The translations under genes and the position numbers were made by a program. From contig NZ_QLLO01000005.1 of assembly GCF_003259525.1 (NCBI RefSeq), positions 124,001-188,000 on the forward strand: 64,000 nucleotides of DNA, given 5' to 3'. The notes below the pieces were generated by a model. The model was given only the letters and a program-made list of their open reading frames with translations, had not been told where the DNA came from and did not search any database. The stretch is from Olleya aquimaris. Lineage in GTDB: Bacteria; Bacteroidota; Bacteroidia; Flavobacteriales; Flavobacteriaceae. Shown here piece after piece: positions 56,440 through 64,000 of this stretch (its first letter is position 1; each line of letters begins with the position of its first letter).

Positions 56440-56889
56440 TTAAGACAATCTAGCTTTTACAATTGTAGAAATAGTTTTACCATCTGCTTTTCCTGCCAAT
56501 TGACCACTAACCATTCCCATAACCTTACCCATATCTTTCATGCCTTCTGCTCCAGTTTTAGCAATAACATTGTCTACTATTTTAGCAATCTCCTCCTCAC
56601 TCATGGCTTCTGGTAAAAACTGAGCTATCACTTCTGCTTCTGCTAATTCTGGTGCTGCTAAATCTTCTCGTCCTTGTTCTAAAAATATTGCAGCACTATC
56701 CTTGCGTTGCTTGACTTGTTTTTGAAGTATTTTAAGCTCTTCTGCTTCTGTCAACTCTGCTTTTGCTCCAGTTTCTGTCTGCGCTAAAAGTATAGCAGAT
56801 TTAACAGCTCTTAATGCAGTTAATGCAACTGTATCTTTACTTTTCATTGCCTCTTTTAGGGCTGTCATTATATCTTTAGATAAACTCAT
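56440..56889 (-). CDS. GatB/YqeY-domain protein
   Basis: 149 residues, entirely a YqeY domain (KDIMTALKEAMKSKDTVALTALRAV ... ILQKQVKQRKDSA ... GMKDMGKVMGMVSGQLAGKADG). The domain also forms the tRNA-binding tail of GatB, but stand-alone YqeY has no proven function. Lies downstream of ftsZ on the same strand, with a terminator between. Confidence 0.92.
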   Translation of the reverse strand: MSLSKDIMTALKEAMKSKDTVALTALRAVKSAILLAQTETGAKAELTEAEELKILQKQVKQRKDSAAIFLEQGREDLAAPELAEAEVIAQFLPEAMSEEEIAKIVDNVIAKTGAEGMKDMGKVMGMVSGQLAGKADGKTISTIVKARLS

Positions 56890-57063
56890 TTTATTTGTGT
56901 TTTTATTGAACCACGAAGATAGGTAAAAGTATTTATTTTTAAATGTGATTGCTTTTGCACTGTAGAAACTAGACTTAAAAAATTCTTATTTGTAAAAGCG
57001 GGATTAGTTTTACCAATAACTTTGAATGCAACCCTTTCTTTTCAAAATAGGATTTCACTAAAA

Positions 57064-57096
57064 AAACCCGAAAAGCTTGAGGGCACTTTTCGGGTT
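57064..57096 (-). terminator. Terminator of the division cluster
   Basis: AACCCGAAAAG/CTTTTCGGGTT followed by seven T on the minus strand, about 80 bases after the ftsZ stop. Confidence 0.85.
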
Positions 57097-57177
57097 AAAA
57101 ATGGATTAATTTAAGTGATTAGTTTTCCGAAATAAACCGGAATAAACCTAACTAACTATTTAAATAATAGTGTTTTA

Positions 57178-59154
57178 TTAATCTACGTTGTCATGCAAAA
57201 AAGAATTGTTACTTCTTAATTGGATATCGTCATTATCATCAACACTAAGTGTTGTTTTTGAAATACTATTGTCTGATGAGTGTTGACTATTATCTAACTC
57301 TAAACCTTGACGTTTATAAGCTGGAATTTTCTCTATATCTTCAATTTTAGAACTATTGAATTTATGATTAAAATTCTTCATTTTTTTTCTACGCTCGTCT
57401 GCTCTGCTTTTTAATAACTCAGAGATTGGCGTATTCATAGGATCTACTTCTGTTTCAGTCACATCTTCATCTGTATCCTCTAATGTTTTCTGTTCAAAAG
57501 CAACTTCCTTATCGACTTCAACTTTTGGTTCAGCCACTTTATTAATTGCAGAATTTACCTCAACATAATCATCTAAAGCATATCTTACTTCTCCAGTTTC
57601 AGAATTTTCGGTTACAGGAATAATTTCAATAAAATCATTTACTTCCATATCATTAACCTCGTCCGTTAAATTCATTACCACTGGTTTCTCCTCTTCTACT
57701 GTAGACTCTACAACTGGCTCTGATAATGGCATATCAAAACTTAATGTAATTTGTTGCTTCTCTTCTTCTTCTTCAATTCTAACTGGTGCCTCCACCTCTG
57801 TATTGGAAACTGTAGTAATATTAAAATCTTCAGTGTCTTCAACATTTACATCCACTTCAGAGTATATGACATCCATGTTTTTAATAAGCTCGCTTGTTGG
57901 AATTAAATCTACATCCTCATAGCTCACTCCTTTTTGTTTATTTATTTGAGCCATTTCAAATGCAGACAGCTCATCTTCTGTATTGTCTTCAATATCTAAA
58001 GTATGCTTTACTACCGCTTGAGGTGTCTCTTGCGTATCTTCTAGCTCAATATTAGGTAAGATTATAGCTGGCTCTTTTTCGTTACCACTTAAATCTTGTT
58101 CCATATTTTGGTCGTCTTCTAAAGCATGAATGACTTTTTTAATTTCGGTGTTTGAAATTTCATTTTGCTGCTCGACATCAAAACCTGTAGCTATAATGGT
58201 TACAGAAATTGACTCTTCTAAGCTTTCATCTTCACCAACACCCATAATAATATTGGCTCCATGACCAGCTTCATTTTGGATATGATCGTTAATTTCTCCA
58301 ATTTCATCAATAGTAATTTCATGAGCTCCAGAAACGATTAGCAACAATACGTTTTTGGCTCCTGTAATTTTATTATCGTTTAATAACGGAGAATCTAATG
58401 CTTTAGAAATAGCTTCGTGAGCACGATTTTGTCCTGAAGCTTCAGCAGATCCCATAATAGCAGTTCCGCTATTACTTAATACTGTTTTTGCATCGCGTAA
58501 ATCGATGTTTTGCGTGTAGTGATGCGTTATGACTTCTGCAATACCACGTGCTGCAGTAGATAATACTTCATCTGCTTTAGAGAAACCAGCTTTAAACCCT
58601 AGGTTCCCATAGACTTCACGTAATTTATTGTTGTTTATAACCACTAAACTGTCCACTTCTTTACGCAATTTTTCAATCCCTTCTTGAGCTTGCTCATTAC
58701 GCATTTTACCTTCAAACTGAAATGGCATCGTCACAATTCCAACGGTTAAAATATCTAAATCTTTAGCCATTTTAGCTATGATTGGCGCTGCACCTGTACC
58801 AGTTCCACCTCCCATTCCTGCTGTAATAAATACCATTTTAGTATTGGTATCTAACATACGTTGGATGTCATCAAAACTTTCTACCGCAGACTGCTCTCCT
58901 ACATTTGGATTAGCACCTGCACCAAGCCCTTCTGTTAAGTTTACACCTAATTGAATTTTGTTTGGCACACCACTGTTTTGTAACGCTTGTGCATCTGTAT
59001 TACAGATTACAAAATCTACACCTTTAATGCCTTGAAGAAACATGTGATTGATAGCATTACTACCTCCACCACCTACACCGATGACTTTTATGACATTAGA
59101 TTGATTTTTTGGAAGATCGAATGCTATGTTTTCGAATTCGTTGTTGCTGCTCAT
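57178..59154 (-). CDS. ftsZ: Cell division protein FtsZ
   Basis: Tubulin-like GTPase that forms the division ring. 658 residues: the core domain to about residue 330 has GVGGGGSNAINHM (27-39) and the GTP signature GGGTGTG (about 114-120). It is followed by a ~280-residue acidic, Glu/Val/Asp-rich linker, the C-terminal peptide IPAYKRQ (610-616), and a further 42 residues. E. coli FtsZ is 383 residues; long tails are usual in Bacteroidota. The membrane tether FtsA is encoded next to it. Confidence 0.96.
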   Translation of the reverse strand: MSSNNEFENIAFDLPKNQSNVIKVIGVGGGGSNAINHMFLQGIKGVDFVICNTDAQALQNSGVPNKIQLGVNLTEGLGAGANPNVGEQSAVESFDDIQRMLDTNTKMVFITAGMGGGTGTGAAPIIAKMAKDLDILTVGIVTMPFQFEGKMRNEQAQEGIEKLRKEVDSLVVINNNKLREVYGNLGFKAGFSKADEVLSTAARGIAEVITHHYTQNIDLRDAKTVLSNSGTAIMGSAEASGQNRAHEAISKALDSPLLNDNKITGAKNVLLLIVSGAHEITIDEIGEINDHIQNEAGHGANIIMGVGEDESLEESISVTIIATGFDVEQQNEISNTEIKKVIHALEDDQNMEQDLSGNEKEPAIILPNIELEDTQETPQAVVKHTLDIEDNTEDELSAFEMAQINKQKGVSYEDVDLIPTSELIKNMDVIYSEVDVNVEDTEDFNITTVSNTEVEAPVRIEEEEEKQQITLSFDMPLSEPVVESTVEEEKPVVMNLTDEVNDMEVNDFIEIIPVTENSETGEVRYALDDYVEVNSAINKVAEPKVEVDKEVAFEQKTLEDTDEDVTETEVDPMNTPISELLKSRADERRKKMKNFNHKFNSSKIEDIEKIPAYKRQGLELDNSQHSSDNSISKTTLSVDDNDDIQLRSNNSFLHDNVD

Positions 59155-59225
59155 AAATTCTAGTTTTCTGGATCAATTATTATTTTAAAGCGATATAACA
59201 TCGCTTGAATATTATTATTTTAATT

Positions 59226-60551
59226 TTACTCTGCGTTATCTAAAAAGTCTTTAACCCTTTCTGTTAACGTATCTAAAAACGACTTGCGTTGTTTTTTTGG
59301 AGGTTCTACTTTTTCTACTTCAGGACTTTCTTGGTTTGCCTCTTCCTGAGCCTGAATTTCTTCTTCAATTTTAGCTTCTGCTTTTTTACGGTCTTGACGT
59401 TTTAAACCGTCCATCACTAATCCTACTGCTGTTGCAAATAGAGGACTAGTAATAGCGTCATCACTATCGCCTGCAAGATGCTCGTTTGGATATCCAATTC
59501 TGGTATCCATTCCTGTAATATATTCTACTAATTGTTTTAAATGTTTTAATTGACTTCCTCCTCCTGTTAAAACAATACCTGCAATTAGTTTCTTTTTTTG
59601 TTCTTCGTGTCCGTAGTTTTTTATTTCGACATATACCTGCTCTACTATTTCTACAACACGTGCATGAATAATTTTAGACAGGTTTTTAAGGGTAATCTCT
59701 TTAGGATCACGACCTCTTAAGCCTGGAATAGACACTATCTCGTTATCTTTATTTTCTCCTGGCCATGCGCTACCAAATTTTATTTTAAGTAATTCGGCTT
59801 GCTTTTCTATAATCGAACATCCTTCTTTGATATCCTCAGTAATTACATTACCTCCAAAAGGGATTACAGCTGTATGACGGATAATACCATCTCTAAAAAT
59901 GGCTAAATCTGTAGTACCACCTCCTATATCAATTAAAGCAACACCTGCTTCTTTTTCTTCTTGACTTAATACTGCATTAGCACTTGCAAGAGGCTCTAAC
60001 GTGATACCTTCTAATGCTAAACCTGCACTTTGTACACAACGTCCAATGTTTCTAATAGATGATACTTGCCCAACTACCACATGAAAATTAGCTTCTAAAC
60101 GCCCACCATACATACCAATTGGCTCTTTAATTTCGGCTTGACCATCAATTTTATACTCCTGTGGTAAGACGTGTATAATTTCTTCTCCAGGAAGCATAAC
60201 CAATTTGTGTACTTGATTGATTAGGCGTTCTATATCATCTTCATCAATAACCGTTTCGCTATTTGGTCTAGTAATGTAATCGCTGTGTTGTAAACTTCTA
60301 ATATGTTGTCCAGCAATACCTACAGTTACTCCTTCAATTTTTAATGCTGCAGCAGCTTCTGCTTCTTGAATGGCTAATTGAATAGATTGAATAGTTTGTG
60401 TTATGTTATTAACCACACCACGATGTACACCCAAACTTTTAGACTTACCAATGCCTAAAATTTCGACTTTACCATATTCGTTTTTACGACCAATCATAGC
60501 CACAATTTTTGTGGTTCCTATGTCTAATCCTACTGCAATGTTTTGCTCCAT
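59226..60551 (-). CDS. ftsA: Cell division protein FtsA
   Basis: Actin-like ATPase that tethers FtsZ to the membrane. 441 residues with VGLDIGTTKIVAMIG (7-21), ALIDIGGGTTDLAIF (phosphate 2), IVLTGGGSQLKHL (adenosine), and a C-terminal amphipathic helix FLDTLTERVKDFLDN preceded by a charged linker. Three bases after ftsQ. Confidence 0.96.
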   Translation of the reverse strand: MEQNIAVGLDIGTTKIVAMIGRKNEYGKVEILGIGKSKSLGVHRGVVNNITQTIQSIQLAIQEAEAAAALKIEGVTVGIAGQHIRSLQHSDYITRPNSETVIDEDDIERLINQVHKLVMLPGEEIIHVLPQEYKIDGQAEIKEPIGMYGGRLEANFHVVVGQVSSIRNIGRCVQSAGLALEGITLEPLASANAVLSQEEKEAGVALIDIGGGTTDLAIFRDGIIRHTAVIPFGGNVITEDIKEGCSIIEKQAELLKIKFGSAWPGENKDNEIVSIPGLRGRDPKEITLKNLSKIIHARVVEIVEQVYVEIKNYGHEEQKKKLIAGIVLTGGGSQLKHLKQLVEYITGMDTRIGYPNEHLAGDSDDAITSPLFATAVGLVMDGLKRQDRKKAEAKIEEEIQAQEEANQESPEVEKVEPPKKQRKSFLDTLTERVKDFLDNAE

Positions 60552-60554
60552 AAC

Positions 60555-61274
60555 TTATGCTTTTGTACACACAACTTGATTACCAAATTGCAAGTTTACT
60601 TTACTGTAATTGTTTAAGGTTTTATCTTTTGTAGCTTTTAGGTAAAAGGCTTTTAGATTATTTATTTTTTTATCTAATTGTTTTAAATCTCCTAGTTTGA
60701 CTACAAAATCACATTGTCTTAGTTTAAGGTCCATCGTTCCATTCTTGTTTTGATGAATGCGAACAACATGCTTTTTTAAAAACTCGTCTTCTTGAATTTT
60801 TACTGCTATTTTTTGTGCCTTCTCTAAGTTTTTTTTATTGACAAATCCAGTAACAATTGGGACGCGTTCTGTATAGTTTTTTGATAATGGCATATAACCA
60901 CCATTGCTATCTATATAATACGACACGTCTGTTACCACTCTGGCAATAGGTGTTTTTTGTTTAACCTTTGCTGTTAAATGTCCTGTTACACTAACGTAAA
61001 CATCTGCAAACTCTACAATTGGGTTTGCATTTAGAGTCGTTTCTAATAAGTTCAAATCTAAAATTTCTTTAGGCTCATTTGTAACGTACTGTTGATTTTG
61101 TATTAACAACTTACTAACATCTTCTTGTGTCATAAAAAGATTATTGTTTCCTAGGAATTCTACATGAGGTTTAGAAATCGTTCTTTTATTATTTCTTGCA
61201 GATGAAAACGCATACAAAAACACTACTAAACCCAGTAGAAACAGTAGTTTTATGTTATTCCAATTAACTTTCAT
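60555..61274 (-). CDS. ftsQ: Cell division protein FtsQ
   Basis: Bitopic divisome protein, 239 residues from the ATG at 61274 (MKVNWNNIKLLFLLGLVVFL); a longer start at 61310 would place 12 basic residues first and overlap murC by 47 bases instead of 11. One membrane helix (9-24), a POTRA-like region and a beta domain (IVEFADVYVSVTGHLTAKVKQKTPIARV). Low sequence conservation but secure by position between murC and ftsA. Confidence 0.9.
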   Translation of the reverse strand: MKVNWNNIKLLFLLGLVVFLYAFSSARNNKRTISKPHVEFLGNNNLFMTQEDVSKLLIQNQQYVTNEPKEILDLNLLETTLNANPIVEFADVYVSVTGHLTAKVKQKTPIARVVTDVSYYIDSNGGYMPLSKNYTERVPIVTGFVNKKNLEKAQKIAVKIQEDEFLKKHVVRIHQNKNGTMDLKLRQCDFVVKLGDLKQLDKKINNLKAFYLKATKDKTLNNYSKVNLQFGNQVVCTKA

Positions 61275-62616
61275 TTTGAAGTGCTTTTTTAATTTTTGAA
61301 ACTTCTGCACCTATATCTCCAGCTCCAATAGTTAAAATAATATCTGCTGTACTTTTCTTTATATTTTCTATTAAAGTGTCTTTTGTTACTAATTTTTTAT
61401 TTTTTGCAGTCATTAAACTTAACAACCACTCTGAAGTTACACCTTCAATTGGCATTTCTCTTGCTGGATAAATATCCAATAATAGCAGTTCATCAAATTG
61501 TGATAAGCTTTTTGCAAAATCTTGAGCAAAATCTTGGGTTCTTGAAAACAGATGTGGTTGAAAAATGGCTAATACTTTTTTATTAGGATACATTTCTCTA
61601 ACTGCCTGATGGACTGCATTAATCTCTTCTGGATGATGTGCATAATCATCGATAAACACTAAATTATCTGTCTTAAGTTGATAGGTAAATCTGCGCTTTA
61701 CACCTTTATAAGACGCTAAAGCTTTGGCGAGCTGTTGGATAGGGACTCCATATTCTACAGACATCGCCAGAGCGACTAAAGCATTTGACAAATTATGTCT
61801 ACCAGGTAGGTTAAATTGCAAATTTTTAAGCACTGTTTTTGGTGTTTTTACATCAAAAACATAGGTGCCATTTTCTATTGTTATGTTTTGCGCAGCATAG
61901 TCTGCATCATCTTCTATTCCGTAAGTTATTCCTTTAAGCGGAAGTCCATTTTTAACAAACAGTTTTCCGTTAGGCTTTAATTGTTTTGTAAAATCTTTAA
62001 ACGAAGCTATCAATGCAGAAGCATCTCCATAAATATCTAAATGGTCTGCATCCATGGACGTGATACAAGCCATATCCGGATGTAAGGTTAAGAAGGAACG
62101 ATCAAACTCATCTGCTTCAACCACACTAACCTCTGTTCCGTTAAGAATCAAATTAGAATTGTAATTTTCGCTAATTCCGCCTAAAAATGCGGTTAGTGGC
62201 ACATTACACTCGTGTAACAAATGTCCTAAAATACTAGTTGTAGTTGTTTTACCATGCGTACCTGCAACTGCTAAACAAAACGTGTTTTGAGTGATTAACC
62301 CTAATACCTGAGAGCGTTTTAAAACAGTAAACCCATTATTTTTAAAGTAAGTCAACTCCATGTGACTTTTAGGCACAGCAGGCGTGTAAACAACTAAGGT
62401 CGTTTCTGGGTTTAAAAAACGGTTATCCAGATTAGCTACAGAATCTTCAAAATGTATGGCGATATCTAAATCTACCAGACTATCTGTAATATCTGTTTTA
62501 GTTTTATCGTATCCAGCAACACACTTACCATTAGCTTTAAAATAGCGCGCTAATGCAGACATACCTATTCCTCCAATGCCTATAAAGTAAATGTTATATA
62601 TGTTGTTTAAATTCAT
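61264..62616 (-). CDS. murC: UDP-N-acetylmuramate--L-alanine ligase
   Basis: First amino-acid addition in peptidoglycan precursor synthesis. 450 residues: GIGGIGMSALARYF near 13, the ATP loop GTHGKTTTTSILGHLL (about 118), DEFDRSFLTLHPD, and DDYAHHPEEI. Start overlaps the murG stop by one base. Confidence 0.96.
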   Translation of the reverse strand: MNLNNIYNIYFIGIGGIGMSALARYFKANGKCVAGYDKTKTDITDSLVDLDIAIHFEDSVANLDNRFLNPETTLVVYTPAVPKSHMELTYFKNNGFTVLKRSQVLGLITQNTFCLAVAGTHGKTTTTSILGHLLHECNVPLTAFLGGISENYNSNLILNGTEVSVVEADEFDRSFLTLHPDMACITSMDADHLDIYGDASALIASFKDFTKQLKPNGKLFVKNGLPLKGITYGIEDDADYAAQNITIENGTYVFDVKTPKTVLKNLQFNLPGRHNLSNALVALAMSVEYGVPIQQLAKALASYKGVKRRFTYQLKTDNLVFIDDYAHHPEEINAVHQAVREMYPNKKVLAIFQPHLFSRTQDFAQDFAKSLSQFDELLLLDIYPAREMPIEGVTSEWLLSLMTAKNKKLVTKDTLIENIKKSTADIILTIGAGDIGAEVSKIKKALQNES

Positions 62617-63722
62617 TATTTATTTAGAAGTTTTTCTACTTCGTCTGCGATATCTTTTGTAGCATTAACTAATGCTAATTTTTTAATATTTTTACTTAGT
62701 TCTTCTTGTTTTTCTTTTGAAGCTACTAATTGTCCAAATTTATTTTTAAAGTCTACTTTTAAATCTTCTTGCGCAATTAAAAGCGCTGCATTTTCATTTA
62801 CAATAGCTGCAGCATTTTTGGTTTGATGGTCTTCTGTAACATATGGAGAAGGCACAAAAATGGTTGGCTTACCAACTATACACAGTTCACTTACAGAACT
62901 TGCTCCAGCACGAGAAATAATAAAATCTGCAGCCGCATAAGCATAATCCATTCTGTTTATAAATTGATGCACTTGCACATGCTTTGTGTTTCCGTAAAGT
63001 TTATAATTTTGGTAGTATAATTTTCCACATTGCCATATAATTTGGATGTTTAGCGTTTGCAAAAAATCCAATTCATTAACCATTAATTCGTTAATAGCTT
63101 TTGCACCTAAACTTCCCCCTAAAACCAATAAGGTTTGTTTGCCTTCTTCTAGTTTAAAATGCTTGATAGCCTCAACTCTTTTAGAGGAAATATCTAATAA
63201 ATCTTGTCGTACAGGATTACCTGTTTTTATAATTTTGTTGGCTGGAAAAAAACGTTCTAATCCATTATAGGCAACACAAATTTTTTGAACTTTTTTTGAT
63301 AATAATTTATTGGTGATTCCTGGATACGAGTTTTGTTCTTGGATTAAACTAGGAATTCCTTTTGATGAGGCTACTTGCAATAATGGACCACTAGCAAAAC
63401 CACCAGTTCCAATTGCTACGTCAGGTTTAAACTGATTTACTATTTGTCTAGCATTCCATAAGCTATTTATTAACTTAAATGGAAACATCATATTTTTAAG
63501 TGTTAGTTTTCTTTGAATACCAGAAATCCATAACCCTTTTATAGCATAACCAGCTTGCGGAACTTTTTCCATTTCCATACGGTCTTTAGCTCCAACAAAT
63601 AAAAATTCTGCGTTTGGAAAACGCCTTTTTAATTCGTTAGCTATAGCAATTGCGGGATAGATGTGACCACCTGTTCCGCCACCGCTTAAAATAATTTTGT
63701 ATGCTTTGTTTGTGTTACTCAC
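62616..63722 (-). CDS. murG: Lipid II synthase MurG
   Basis: Adds GlcNAc to lipid I at the inner membrane. 368 residues with the loops [16 protein letters not shown] (13-28), [15 protein letters not shown] and [11 protein letters not shown], and the C-terminal [14 protein letters not shown] sugar-binding stretch. Two bases after ftsW. Confidence 0.96.
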   Translation of the reverse strand: MSNTNKAYKIILSGGGTGGHIYPAIAIANELKRRFPNAEFLFVGAKDRMEMEKVPQAGYAIKGLWISGIQRKLTLKNMMFPFKLINSLWNARQIVNQFKPDVAIGTGGFASGPLLQVASSKGIPSLIQEQNSYPGITNKLLSKKVQKICVAYNGLERFFPANKIIKTGNPVRQDLLDISSKRVEAIKHFKLEEGKQTLLVLGGSLGAKAINELMVNELDFLQTLNIQIIWQCGKLYYQNYKLYGNTKHVQVHQFINRMDYAYAAADFIISRAGASSVSELCIVGKPTIFVPSPYVTEDHQTKNAAAIVNENAALLIAQEDLKVDFKNKFGQLVASKEKQEELSKNIKKLALVNATKDIADEVEKLLNK

Positions 63723-63724
63723 TT

Positions 63725-64000
63725 TTAATCCTCTAAAGTTTCTGATAAAATCTCCAATGGATGTTCTCCATCTTCTTCTTTTTCTTTTTGTATAATTTCT
63801 TCACGCTTAGCACTAACACTTAAAATGATTCCGATTGCTAAACAAGTCATCCAAATACTAGTTCCGCCACTACTTATTAATGGTAAGGTTTGTCCTGTTA
63901 CCGGAAACAACTCGACTGCTACAGCCATATTTATCATTGCTTGAAAAATAATAGGAAGCCCAACACCTAAGACTAGTAATTTTCCGAAAATAGTATCTGC
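63725..64000 (-). CDS. ftsW: FtsW lipid II polymerase, partial (5' end outside window)
   Basis: C-terminal 91 residues of a SEDS protein. The open frame continues past the ATG at 63937 to the window end ([20 protein letters not shown] then [20 protein letters not shown]). [16 protein letters not shown] is the SEDS signature, followed by the last membrane helix and a Glu-rich tail. Position before murG supports FtsW rather than RodA. Confidence 0.93.
   Translation of the reverse strand, partial: ADTIFGKLLVLGVGLPIIFQAMINMAVAVELFPVTGQTLPLISSGGTSIWMTCLAIGIILSVSAKREEIIQKEKEEDGEHPLEILSETLED

Noticed and set aside
1-64000. CRISPR array, rRNA genes, insertion sequence transposases
   Set aside because: No regularly spaced identical repeats, no rRNA sequence blocks and no transposase motif were seen in either strand.

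Overview
This window is a piece of an AT-rich chromosome from the Flavobacteriaceae (Bacteroidota). The evidence is the gliding-motility ATPase GldA, PorT and TamL, secreted proteins with type 9 secretion (T9SS) sorting tails of both type A and type B, a 287-residue primary sigma factor without the long N-terminal region, an FtsZ with a very long C-terminal extension, and -7 boxes of the TAnnTTTG kind in front of many genes. The genus cannot be fixed from the sequence alone.

Layout. 1-1.5 kb: leftward Phe/Tyr biosynthesis genes (pheA, aminotransferase) behind a leader that looks like a classical attenuator, with an aromatic-rich leader peptide followed by an intrinsic terminator. 1.6-2.5 kb: gldA. 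2.6-6.1 kb: small unknown secreted or membrane genes, all rightward, separated by ~135-bp imperfect palindromes resembling integron attC sites. 6.1-8 kb: a DUF2807 lipoprotein and a PagL-like lipid A deacylase. 8-21 kb: a 12-kb leftward sulfur block running from a SAM-I riboswitch through metY, osmC, metX, metZ, a rhodanese, split metH and metF to an Rrf2 regulator, a DUF2061 protein and cysH-cysD-cysN. 21-28.5 kb: ppc, metK (behind a SAM-II-like riboswitch), rsmG, a fatty acid desaturase and an aminotransferase. 28.5-45.7 kb: a T9SS type B protein, trkA-trkH, ubiE-porT, an RNA methyltransferase, tamL, fbaA, accD, a lipoprotein, rpsO and pnp. 45.9-47.9 kb: a second cassette-like array. 48-51.6 kb: rpoD, a BLUF photoreceptor, rpe, a CBS protein and an MtfA-like peptidase. 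52.2-56.1 kb: a 1309-residue LamG/T9SS protein. 56.3-64 kb: tRNA-Arg(UCG), a YqeY protein and the leftward division cluster ftsW-murG-murC-ftsQ-ftsA-ftsZ, with ftsW cut by the window end.

How it fits together. Most of the window is core metabolism: sulfate to sulfide (cys genes), sulfide plus acyl-homoserine to homocysteine (metX/Y/Z), homocysteine to methionine (metH/metF) and methionine to SAM (metK). SAM appears to feed back through two different riboswitch classes.

The least explained parts are the two cassette-like arrays. Four of the six fully delimited units begin with a short GTT-led sequence that reappears as its reverse complement at the end of the same unit, as in integron gene cassettes, yet no integrase is present. 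Other small mobile-looking repeats include one inserted in frame inside metH and a GC-rich 73-bp inverted-repeat element after fbaA.
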